64,000 nt of DNA from Diphasiastrum complanatum (Eukaryota; Streptophyta; Lycopodiopsida; Lycopodiales; Lycopodiaceae), in NCBI GenBank assembly GCA_029204225.1, contig CM055108.1, positions 24,203,670-24,267,669 on the forward strand, read 5' to 3'. The notes beneath the pieces were generated by a model, which made no database searches, was not told the DNA's origin, and saw only the letters and a list, made by a program, of their open reading frames with translations. The translations under genes and the position numbers were made by a program. Shown piece after piece: positions 47,264 through 57,032 of the stretch. How positions within the stretch are numbered: the stretch's first letter is position 1; every line of letters starts with the position of its first letter.

Positions 47264-48618
47264 ATGACTAGAATAAAGACAAAAGCTGCTCTTTCTTTGA
47301 GCACCAATGCAAGGTCAATCACAGTCGACTTCACGAAGCTGAACCAGCTCCAAGGTCAGATGCTCAAAAAATTTTGAGTCGAGTTCTTGCAACCACTTGA
47401 GGATGCGAAGGCACTTGTCGAGGAAGAGTTGGCTGAGCTACAGGAGCTCTCGAGTGAAGCCACCCCATCTTGCAGCAAGCCCGATTCACACAACGAATAT
47501 CTTCAGGCCCTGCTTCGCATTGATGAACTCACACAAAAACTTCAATATATGCCATCTTGTTCCGGAGCCTCAAACCATCTTGAGTATTTGGAGGCTGTCG
47601 CGAATCTCGACAAGCTCGAGCAAGAGCTGTCGAATCTTAAGCAACAATTGAAAGATCAGAAGCTGGCTGCTGAGTTGCAAACTCAAGACTTGGCAACTGT
47701 ATCCACACAGCCAAAGCGAACACGGCCCAATCAGTCGAAGGTGTGTGCTGACAGATTTCGTGCATTTGCTGAACGCTTCTGAAAATGGTGTCCACATGCA
47801 TTTAATGTTGAATTGCAATGGCGTGTGGATTACATGATGCTACCAGGCGCAGTAGGCATCGCCTTCAACGAATGGAAGCGACCTTGGGAGAAGGATGACT
47901 TTATCTGGTTATGGGCCCAGCTCTCTATCGAACAGAAAGGATGTCTTTGTTGGGGCATAATCCAGGGTAAGTTCCAGGTCGTGCCTTTCGGATCAATAGA
48001 GTTATACATAGGCTCTTCGGCTATGTATGCTCTAGAATATATGCAAATCAAAGAGTTTCAATTTTTGCGAAACGAAAGCGACATTTTTGGAAGCGAAAGT
48101 CACAGTTTCAACTATACAAACCTCAAGCTGTTGCGGATCTAGGCGAATTCGACGATGCCGGGTTGCTGATCAATATAAATATGGCCTATTCAGAGTTATT
48201 CAGCCTTTATGTGGATTGGGAGCGAAATCGTGCAGATTATTTTGTGGAGATTCGACACAATCTGCAAGACAGAAGGAAGTCATTTCGCTACATGCAGTTC
48301 TGTACATATTCATTTTGGCAGTTTGGTACTTTCGCGGCAAAGACATTATTTTTCGTTCAAAATCTTTATGTTAAAAGCTCTTTTATTAGATTTTTAGCTC
48401 GTTACTGTAAAGAAGTCACTCTTCGTAGTGATTCAGATGAAGATACAAAGTTAAGTCAGGAGCTGTTCGATGGAACATTGCTCCCGGTCAAGTTAAAAGA
48501 ATTTGGCAACTTACCAGTTGGCTGTTATACAAAATCAAAAGAAGACTTGCTATTAATCGAAGATCAACAAGACTTGGAGTTTGCTCAAAAATTATATGAA
48601 GAATTGAATCATTCATAA
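47264..48618 (+). pseudogene. Unrecognised gene with N-terminal coiled coil (element H)
   Basis: It starts MTRIKTKAALSLSTNARSIT at 47264. In one frame it runs past TGA at 47375-47377 and TGA at 47780-47782 to about 48100, then shifts to the frame ending TAA at 48616-48618. The region at 47560-47690 is a clear coiled coil (LDKLEQELSNLKQQLKDQKL). The second half has ELQWRVDYMMLPGAVGIAFN, FNEWKRPWEKDDFIWLWAQL, MAYSELFSLYVDWERNRADY and DLLLIEDQQDLEFAQKLYEE. No known domain was recognised. About 300 bp downstream a GAGGAAGGGG tract precedes a long LTR-like repeat, so it may be the last ORF of an LTR element. The codon use is less AT-rich than its surroundings. Confidence 0.55.
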
Positions 48619-48923
48619 AACATTCATTCATGTCTTTGTTGTGTTGATGTTTCTATGGGATGCTGAATTTTTGAAGTTTAAAGATGTTTTGAAGTTTGAT
48701 TCCAGTTTGCATCAACAATTCAAAGTTCAACTCAAAACAACCTATTCAATAAAGAAATACCAAAACACATATTCTCTAAGATGAAGAAATATCTAAAGGA
48801 CGAAATATACAAAGAATATCTTTTCGCCTTAACGAAAATATGAAGAACAGAATGTTTCGCGAATAATCCTCAAAAAGAAGATGTTATGTTCACGAGGACG
48901 TTTCACATTTGAGGAAGGGGATA

Positions 48924-50180
48924 TGTGATGCCAGCTTATTGTTGAAAATTGAATATCAACATAAATATGGCATGATATACTCGAAAATGAAGATATGAGC
49001 TGGTTAAGTATAAATCATGAAGAGGCCTAAGTCATTTTTTGGGAATATATCTCCTAAGTACTTGCCTTGTAATTAAGGGAAAGACCTTTAATAGGAAAGA
49101 CATTGCCTTGGATAACCTTTACTAGGTCATCCACACGAAACGACTAGATACGAAAAGACATGTTAAACTAGAGTAACTTTAACTCTTAGTTAAATATACC
49201 TTTCATGGTATAATTGAACGTACACATAGTCTAATTGTTAACTAGACCCTTTCGCGGGAGTGACGCACCTATTGTCTAAGAGATGTGTTTGTTCGTCCCG
49301 TAGAACATATATTGATCTCACACTTCAATCACGAGCATCGAGAGAGAGTTTATGCACACGTAAGATATTGAAGAAGTGAATAGAGTTTTGTGAGTTATTC
49401 TCTCTTATCTCTGTTCTCCGCACTGCTGAGTGTGGGTGATCTTGAGTCTGCTAACAATCTCTAACGCATTACATGAATTACTCTCTGATCAGACAGACTC
49501 TCTAGTGCATTACAGTCGTTTGCTGTGTATCCATAAAGCATGCTCTAAAGAACTGTCTTAAAATCATCTTATTCGTTTGTCGCGAATACTTTCTTTTCGG
49601 CACTCGAATAACGACTATCTTTGGTACAGTCTAGCATGATCATTGAATAAAGCTGTATGTATACATATGAGATGATAGTCCCTGTCTGAAGAATTGAGTC
49701 TTTGATCTGTTTTCCTGATTGGCATTGACATAAGTTTCTAACGTACTCTAAAACCATTCGTGTTCTTTAACCATTATTCTGGACTTTAGTTGTTGAGGAC
49801 TTTTGTCTAGAAATGAACAATTTGCGAACGCAATTAATTAATTGTCTGTACAATCGTGAATACATCGAACATTTTTTGACTCTCTGTTTTTATCAACCAG
49901 AGTGTAGTACTGTTGTACTACTCTGATAACATCTCATCTGTAGAACGCGTTTCATTCGATTTGATAGAGGCTAGATTGTTGTGCTGAAAATTATCAACAC
50001 CACACACCCAAATATAAGTAATACTGGTTACTTTTTAATGTCTGTCGACAACCAGAATAACACTCGACAACACTTGTCATAAATTGTACCAAAAACATAA
50101 CTTTCTAACATTGTCCTCTGTGGGAACGACACTATTTGCTACAAAATCTATATTAACTTGTTGGTATAGTACGACAAGAA
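48924..50180 (+). mobile_element. Long LTR-like sequence of element H, 3' truncated
   Basis: It starts TGTGATGCCAGCTTATTG just after a purine tract (GAGGAAGGGG, 48911-48920). Near its end it has CTCTGTGGGAACGACACT then GGTATAGTACGACAAG, a combination I associate with the U5 region of plant gypsy LTRs (from memory of the family, not searched). At about 50181 it is replaced by a foldback-element copy. A hairpin, GTAGTACTGTTGTACTAC, lies at about 49904-49921. Confidence 0.5.
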
Positions 50181-50631
50181 ACCACCCAACCAAGTAGAAG
50201 CATCCAATCAAACTCTAGAAGCCTCACTCCCAAGCCAAGGAACAAGAAGCATGAATGTAGAATGAGAGTTTGGCAATGAATCCAGAACCATGCTGAGGAG
50301 TAGGGCGAGTTTGGACCCAATATATAGAGCCAAAAGCATCCTGAGCACGTAGCCATGCATAGCCCTAAGTTCCCTATATATAGATTCACCTAGAATAGAG
50401 TCCTAAGCATAGACCAACTATAGAATTGCTATTGATAACTCTACACATGCATACACTGTCTCATACCTTGTCTAAACTCCATTTAGTGTATTTTGGGCCT
50501 CACAAGGATATTAGTTACTTGCGGGTCACGTCCAGTATGATGTGGCATAACTAACAGCTTGTTTCACTGGAATATCGTGTATCCAAGACTAAGAGTATAC
50601 TGTATCCTATGTACTGGTCATGGACATAACA
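50181..50631 (+). mobile_element. Partial copy of the 56143-56903 inverted-arm element
   Basis: It matches 56461-56903 in the same orientation and ends GGTCATGGACATAACA, exactly at the point where gypsy integrase coding sequence begins (50634). The left arm is missing. Confidence 0.8.
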
Positions 50632-50633
50632 CC

Positions 50634-51065
50634 AATTCACCCTGCCACAATCAGTTGGTTTATGGTCAGAATGCAGTAATGTCGGTGGAGTTTTTGGTAC
50701 CCTCATTGAGAATTGCCACAACGTAATGTCTTGATGAATTCAATCCTCTACAATTACGCCATAAAGCACTACATAAACTTTGTGAGATGCGCTTACTAGC
50801 TGTACATGCATTGGCAGCTGAGAAAGAATGACGCAAAGCATGGCATGATCTCCGGTTGTGCAAGAAAGATCTTCGATCTGGAGATTTGGTCCTCATTTAT
50901 AAGACCAAGGCAATCAAAGGAACGTTGAAGTTCACCGGTGAAGGCCCATTCCGAGTCAAGGAGATCCTCATCCATGGAGTCATAAGCCTCGAGAAGTTAG
51001 ATGGGACACCTTTCGACACGCCCATCAATGGTAGTCGATTGCACAAGTATTGGCCACCACAATGA
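50634..51065 (+). pseudogene. Ty3/gypsy integrase C-terminal end
   Basis: The plus strand reads QLVYGQNAVMSVEFLVPSLR, ALHKLCEMRLLAVHALAAEK, KKDLRSGDLVLIYKTKAIKG, KFTGEGPFRVKEILIHGVIS and LHKYWPPQ, then stop. This is the end of a plant gypsy polyprotein: the region after the DD35E core and the GPF/Y module (GEGPFRVKEI). A stop interrupts the upstream part. The last 70 codons (50856-51065) are open. RT and the integrase core are missing because the inverted-arm element abuts it. Confidence 0.88.
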
Positions 51066-51520
51066 AACAGATCAGGGATGGTAATGACAAGTCACAAAAA
51101 GTCCATCTTCAAGGTCATCACACCCAGATCTAGGGAAATCTAATCAGATCAAGCTAAATCCAACAAAATCCAGCAAGATCTGATAAGATCCGATAGCATC
51201 CGACAAGATCCAAGTAAGATCTAGATTCATATGGGATTAACCGGAAAGGAGATCATCAGATTGCACGATTCAACCTCTCATTTTGCAAATCAGAGACCCC
51301 GATCTCATGAAAACGTGGCAAAATAAAGATAAAATTCACTAAAACTGATGGATCAGCTACCAATATTCTATCAAAATTTCCAGAGAATATTCTATAGTCA
51401 GATCTAACCTAGATACAAGGGAATAATAGTTTACAAGACTTAAGGATCAGAGAATCTCGAGATCTCGTCACTCAAAAAGAGCATTTTTTTAATGATTTTT
51501 GGAGATTCCTTTAGAGTTAG
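51066..51520 (+). repeat. GATC-rich tail downstream of gypsy pol
   Basis: Contains degenerate ~11-bp units around AAGATC(TGAT)/CAAGATCC at 51140-51225. The stretch 51120-51500 is the inverse of about 54250-54650, which lies after the unrecognised gene X copy 2. No gene. Confidence 0.7.
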
Positions 51521-51839
51521 CTAAACCTTGACAGTCACTAGATCTAACTCAGATGCATCTATGAAAACCTCTGCAAAAGTTACTGATGAGAAAATCTTTA
51601 AATTTGAGTGTTTGCGAGAGTTCAAAAGGGCAGAATCTTTAGAACCTTTGTAGAGCATCAAGATCAGCAAACCAACCTTCACAAGGGGCATAAATGGAAT
51701 CAGACTAGTGACATTAGCCTGTCTACATGGTCTGATCTTGAAAATCCAGCATATGGAGCAAATTGTGCGAGAGATCACTTCCTATGAGGATTAAACCCTC
51801 ATAGAACCTTCGCAGGGAAGTCAAATCACCTTCTGAACC
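51521..51839. other. Non-coding spacer
   Basis: No recognised gene or repeat boundary. Two close ACCTTCGCAG motifs lie just right of it (51805-51850). Confidence 0.4.
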
Positions 51840-52290
51840 TTCGCAGACTTGCTCTCACCCAATTCTCTGATAAATATTTCAACTGCCCTGACCCAATAGT
51901 CCATGCGAGCCACTTATGTCCGGGACTTAGAGTATTTAATGGGAATTGAAACGAAGTGGGACAATTTTTTTCCACCAATATTCTTTGATCCTAATAAGGC
52001 GTTAGCCTCAGCAAAAATTGAAGATCAGCTTCCAATTGCTCGAGTATACTATCGAGCCGCACTCCTAGGTGATCCCTGGACTCGCAGATTCCAAGCGTGG
52101 GTCAACCAAAACTAGCTAACAAGAGTCCACAAGTCTCTTCTCATGCCCAAGGACTTGAAGAATATAGAACGAATAAGCTTTATCCAAGATGTCACTGGCC
52201 ACCTGATCAACCAGAGGTGGCGGACCAAGAAATCCTTGTACTAAACCAACAGAGTGTCGAGGGACCGGCACTACTTCAAGTCGTGGGTCC
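51840..52290 (+). pseudogene. Unrecognised gene of LTR element G, right copy (3' end)
   Basis: The plus strand 51903-52115 encodes EYLMGIETKWDNFFPPIFFD, PNKALASAKIEDQLPIARVY and GDPWTRRFQAWVNQN, then a stop. A second open piece (52097-52327, other frame) has LANKSPQVSSHAQGLEEYRT and ALLQVVGPVGGN. Both have clear partners on the minus strand of the left copy (40313-40869). Conservation of the protein between two copies in opposite orientation supports a once-real gene. The product is unknown. It abuts the LTR starting at 52291. Confidence 0.6.
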
Positions 52291-53070
52291 TGTTGGGGGG
52301 AATTCCCAACCTATTGTAAATAAATAATATTGGCTAATAAAATGTTGCGAGGGCATGGCATCTTGCACGTATAAGCCCATGGCTTAATGAGCACGCAAGT
52401 TGAGTGTAAATAGAGATAATAGACTTGGGCCCTTTTATAATTAAAATAAAACTTGAGGCCCAAAGTCAAGTTTAGAACTTAGTGTTAAACTTTTTTAAGT
52501 TGGGTCCAAATTGGGACTCACATGAATCTTGTGATATCCAATGTACTTTTTGAGGACCTTTGGATTAAGTTAGATCAAGATGAATGGATAGGATTAATGT
52601 ACATACTAGCCAATAGGACTTTGGGGCAAGGGCCTTCCCCATTTATAAAAAGGCACCTCATGTACTCTATTTTCATGCTTAATGAGAAAAAGGAAACTCT
52701 ACCAAATTGGAGAGCCAAGCATCCTCATCTTCTAAGCACTCATGCTAATGCTTTTGTTATGTGTTTCTATTTGCTTTCCATTTTTATGTTGTTGTTTTGA
52801 AAGTTATGGTTTCTCCATTAGCATGCATCTTGAGCTTTTGAACTAACCTCCCTCTCCACTCTATCTCTGTCTTTATCTCTTCTCCTCTCTATCTCTACTA
52901 TTCTTCTCTTCCCTTTCACCCAAATCATGTGGAATGCTACTTTACTGGAGGAGAGTTAGAGGGAGTAGAGTTAGTGGTGAGTAGAGCTAAGGGAGAAAGT
53001 AGTGAAATAACTAAAAGTAGCATCTTTGCATAGTTAGGTGCCTATCCTAGTGATCTAACCCTCTTTGACA
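52291..53070 (+). mobile_element. LTR of family G, right copy
   Basis: 780 bp, TGTTGGGGGGAATTCCC...CCCTCTTTGACA, the reverse complement of the left copy at 39568-40346. Its right end falls inside gene X copy 1, so it inserted there. No second LTR in the same orientation was found. Confidence 0.85.
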
Positions 53071-54250
53071 AGCATCGACCATATCTACATCCCTACAGTA
53101 TGGGAGCAATATGAGCAGACGTGGTGGTGATAGCAGAGGGTTGAGTGGAAGCAGATGTAGTGGTTCTGGAAGAAGCGAAAGTGGGACCTGATGATGTTGT
53201 GCGTTGATGTGTGGGAGGCTAGTGGAAGATGAGGCATCACCACACATTCGTTTGCAAGCCAATGTGTCAGTAAGAGGGTGTAATCCGATGTGGAAGCGAC
53301 AGAAGAGGGGACAAGCTTAGTATATGGAACAATGGCACGGTTGAATCTCTGAAGCTTCTGTTTGAGGAATGCATAGGCAAAATTACAAAGGAGAGGATAG
53401 GCGGCAATGCGATCGCGCGTGTTGGGCTTGATGGAAAGGGAAAGCTCGTTAATAAGGAAGGTGTGCCAGTCATATGGCACAACCGAAGGGCTCAGGAATT
53501 TAGTGAATGATTTCACAATCTGGCATAGGAGAGTGGACTGAATACGGTCCTTTTGGAAAGTTGTTACCACCATAAAGTTGTTCAACGACTTGGATTGTGG
53601 GGTTAGTGATACCTCTATCAGATAACCATTGTTAGTTTTGAGCGGGATCTCTAGGGAGAGAGATGGCACAAAGGGGATGATGATGTGTTTGGCTCGGCGA
53701 TGGGAGATGGGTTGTCGATTGCTGGAATTAATTCCGACAGTGACCATGGAATTAGCGTTTATGCACACCTTGTACATGGTATCTTGGTATAGGATGTAGA
53801 AATGAGACTTCTGCTCATCCCACAACACGTATGCGTGCAAACCTAGGTTCATGTCGATGTTAGAAGTGAAAAGCGCTGTGTAAATGCCCATTGCTTGGAG
53901 AAGGGGCCCAGCTGCCTGAATCCAAGGTGCGACCAAGGTATCAAACGGCAGAGGCCATATCCGTAGCCATAGGTATCTCTCGTTAGATAACCTACTTGGC
54001 CGAGGAGTTTCTCAGAGGATGATGAGAATGTCATGATGTTAGTTGGGTGTCGGATGTCGAAAAAAGTAAAAAGTAAAAGACGTTAAAAATAGAGTTAAAG
54101 GCATTAAAAACTGAAGAAGGTGAAATTTGTGGGTACAAGAGCAGAAACAGTGACAAGGAGTGTATAGCAGGTGGCTGTGAGGGTTGATGAAGGCGTGTGC
54201 AAAGTTTTGTCGTGATCAGAGAACATGGAAAAAGTGACTGACAAAGTCTC
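53071..54250 (-). CDS. Unrecognised repeat-family gene X, copy 1, 3' truncated
   Basis: A 283-codon open frame (53936-53085, minus) reading APWIQAAGPLLQAMGIYTAL, GLHAYVLWDEQKSHFYILYQ, VVTTFQKDRIQSTLLCQIVK, VPYDWHTFLINELSLSIKPN and PLLCNFAYAFLKQKLQRFNR. A start MTFSSSSEKLLGQVGYLTRD lies at about 54034 in another frame, so one frameshift separates start and body. 54040-54250 resembles the sequence upstream of copy 2 and is the likely 5' UTR. The C-terminus was lost to LTR G at 53070. There are no RT, protease or zinc motifs. It may be a gag-like protein of a non-autonomous element or a multicopy host gene. Confidence 0.55.
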
Positions 54251-54599
54251 AAGAGTTAGCTCCAAATGGATTTCAAAAATCATGGAAAAAGTGCTCTTTT
54301 TTTAGTGTTTTTTTTGGGTGAGATCTTGAGATTCTTTTACCCATAACTCTTGCAAATTGCTATACCATTGCATCCAGGTCAAATCTGACTATAGAGAGCT
54401 CTCCAAGAGTTCTGATGGACAATTGGTAGTGGATCCATCATTTAAAGTGACATTTACCCTTATTTTGCTATTTTTTTTCGAGATCATTGTCTCTGATTTG
54501 GAAAAATTGGAGGCTGATTGATGTAATCTGATGATCTGCTGCCCCTTGGATACTATCTGGATCTAGATCTCACTCAAATCTGGTTGGATCTTCCTTAAT
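54251..54599 (-). repeat. GATC-rich tail downstream of gene X copy 2
   Basis: Inverse copy of 51120-51500. It sits directly after gene X copy 2 (minus) and before the 5' region of copy 1, giving a head-to-tail unit X2 - tail - X1. Confidence 0.7.
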
Positions 54600-55162
54600 C
54601 TTGTCTGATCTTGCTGAATCTTGATGGATTCTTCTTGATCTTAAGTGGCGTCATACATAATTTGGCGGATGGTGAATCAGAGAGAAGGGTGGGAGGTCGG
54701 CAACTAGTGGATGGGATGGCTGTGGTAAGGACCAGAGAGTGGTGAAATTCTTGAACCTTCTGTTCGAGGAGGGTGACTGCGAGGGTAGACCAAAGTGGTC
54801 CCACAACAAATTTCTAGCGTGCGTGAGCTTGATGGCCCTTTCCAGCTCAAAGTATAAAGCCATGCTAATCATAGGGCACAACCTTATTGGCTGGGAAGTC
54901 CTTGAGGGATTCCACAAGTCTGTATAGGAGGAGAAAAGGGATGTGATCCTTTCACAAACTTCCAATAGCTAGGAAGTTGCTCAAGAGATGGGCGGCTGCT
55001 TGGATGACTGGATCAGTGATGACATCGATCGGATACTTGTCATTCATATGAATTAGGGGCATTGATGAGTCCGAATAGGAATAAATGGCTTTAGGGGCTA
55101 TGATGGAAAGGTTTAGGTCTATCACCGAAAACAATCTCAATGGTAACCAGGGAGGAGGGGTT
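54600..55162 (-). pseudogene. Gene X copy 2, body (frameshifted)
   Basis: On the minus strand, 55140-54952 reads IIAPKAIYSYSDSSMPLIHM and DPVIQAAAHLLSNFLAIGS. Further segments in other frames (54965-54595) read GPLWSTLAVTLLEQKVQEFH and SLVLTTAIPSTSCRPPTLLS. The order corresponds to copy 1 (LLCNFAYAFLKQKLQRFNRA). Several frameshifts are present. LTR I copy 2 separates it from its 5' exon-like start at 55835-55975. Confidence 0.6.
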
Positions 55163-55834
55163 TGTTAAAAATGTCACTTCCAACTTGATGTACTTGGTTA
55201 ATCTTGAGGTATTTGATCATGATAGGATCTCACACGTGTGGATCATGTTCCCATGTGTGAAAGGATGTACATAACTTACTTTTATAAAGTTAGATTGATT
55301 TTAGATGAATCTACACAAGTGTGAAATTAACCTTTGAGCAGATTCTAGAAAAAAAAGTCATTTTGGTCAAACTTTTTGTAAATAGATTGCACTTCCATGT
55401 GAATGAGTAAATGTTCCCACATTTCAAGATTCTATTCACATGCGTGGATAAGATTGTAGATGATAAGATAGAGAGATTCCATTAGATCATATTTTATAGG
55501 GAATATCCCTATTTTTGTGGAGCTAGTTTTTGGCTCCTAGCTAGTGTGATAAGTCAATTTTGAAATATGAACATATATGGCTCCCATTGGTGGATCTGAA
55601 TGACTAGGCACTCTTCACATGTGTGAAGTCTTGTTGGACAGTACTCAGCTCATGGATGTACTTGATCTATAAAGGGATCAACCAAATCAATGAGAAGTTG
55701 ATGAGACATTGGCAATTTCTAGCATTTGCTTGTAATTCTCACATTTGTCTTGAGTTTTTATAATTTGAATGCATTTGTATGTAAAAGTAATTCAATCTCA
55801 GTTTACAGTCTATACTGGTACTGTCCTCCACACA
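55163..55834 (+). mobile_element. Copia-type LTR (family I), copy 2
   Basis: It starts TGTTAAAAATGTCACTTCC and matches 11928-12565 over most of its length, including CACACGTGTGG and CACATGTGTGAAGTC. It is inserted in gene X copy 2 in the opposite orientation. The right end, near TCCTCCACA (about 55832), is approximate. No internal region follows, so this is probably a solo LTR. Confidence 0.75.
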
Positions 55835-56142
55835 TGTGAGGCTGCTCTTAATAGTTTTGAATCATTTGATCCATTTCTCTTCCTCACAACGAGCGATCTG
55901 GGTTGGGTCGGTCTCATCTGAGGGACTGGATGGTTGGTTGTTAAGGTTGGTGGAGGATGCCATGTCGATGAGTGGAGGTCTAGTCAATGTTGGTGGAAAA
56001 ATAAGAGTTAAGGAACAGAAAAAATGAAGAATTAAAAAAATGAGAAAATGATGGATATAAGGTGACAAAGGTAGAGCAGAGGGTAACGGAGCTAGATTTG
56101 GTGTTATGCGAGGCTGAGAAGGCTGTGTGCAAATTTTGAGAG
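55835..56142 (-). pseudogene. Gene X copy 2, N-terminal part and 5' region
   Basis: On the minus strand a start at about 55962 reads MASSTNLNNQPSSPSDETDP, then TQIARCEEEKWIK and a stop. The upstream AT-rich stretch (55965-56142) resembles the region before copy 1 (shared TTGTCAC and TTTTTAA/CTCTTATTTTT blocks). It is cut by the inverted-arm element at 56143 and by LTR I at 55834. Confidence 0.5.
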
Positions 56143-56903
56143 TGTTATGTCCATGACCAGTAAGTAGGATTCAGTATACTCCTAGTCTTGGATACACGAT
56201 ACTCTAGTAAATCAAGCTATTAGTTATGCCACGTCATACTGGATGTGACCCAAAAGTAATTAATAACCTTGTGAGGCCCAGAATACACTAAATGGAGTTT
56301 AGACAAGGTATGAGACAGTGTATGCATGTGTAGAGTTATGAATAGCAATTCCATGAATAGGTGGTCCATGCATAGGACTCTATTCTAGGTGAATCTATAA
56401 GGGAATCTCCCTAAGATCTTGCTTACAAGATAAAACACAATGGAAAACACACTATGGAGCAATCACCCAACCAAGTAGAAGCAACCAATCAACTCTAGAA
56501 GCTTCACCCCCAAGCCAAGGAATAAGAAGCATGAATGTACAGTGAAACTTTGGCAATGAATCAATGATCACAATGAGGAGTAGGGCGAGTTTGGCCTCAA
56601 TATATAGAGCCAAAAGCAACTTGGGCACATAGCCATGCATAGCCCTAAGTTTCCTATACATAGATTCACCTAGAATAGAGTCCTAAGCATGGACCACCTA
56701 TTATTGATAACTCTACACATGCATTCACTGTCTCAAACCTTGTCTAAACTCCATTTAGTGTGTTCTGGGCCTCACAAGGATATGAGTTACTTTTGGGTCA
56801 CATCCAGTATGATGTGGCATAACTAACAGCTTGATTTACTGGAGTACCGTGTATCCAATACTAGGAGTATACTGAATCCTACTTACTGGTCATGTACATA
56901 ACA
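56143..56903. mobile_element. Element with ~250-bp inverted arms, TGTTATG...CATAACA
   Basis: The first ~256 bp (56143-56398) and the last ~244 bp (56660-56903) are imperfect reverse complements (start TGTTATGTCCATGACC; end GGTCATGTACATAACA) around a ~260-bp core. No ORF. The TG...CA termini would also fit a solo LTR, but an LTR does not normally fold back on itself over a third of its length. A partial copy lies at 50181-50631. Confidence 0.8.
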
Positions 56904-57032
56904 TTCTTCCCTCCTTAAACTGTTTCTATCCTTAGAAACGCTCTAAATAGGAAAGAATAACAGGAACAGTTCTTTTAACTTTAAATATCAACCTAGAAAA
57001 AATCATTATTCTTAGTCTAACTTTCACATCAA

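Noticed and set aside
56143-56903. Reading this as an ordinary solo LTR with confidence
   Set aside because: The termini fit, but long inverted arms are atypical and no target duplication was visible (AGTG/GAGAG left, TTCTT right).
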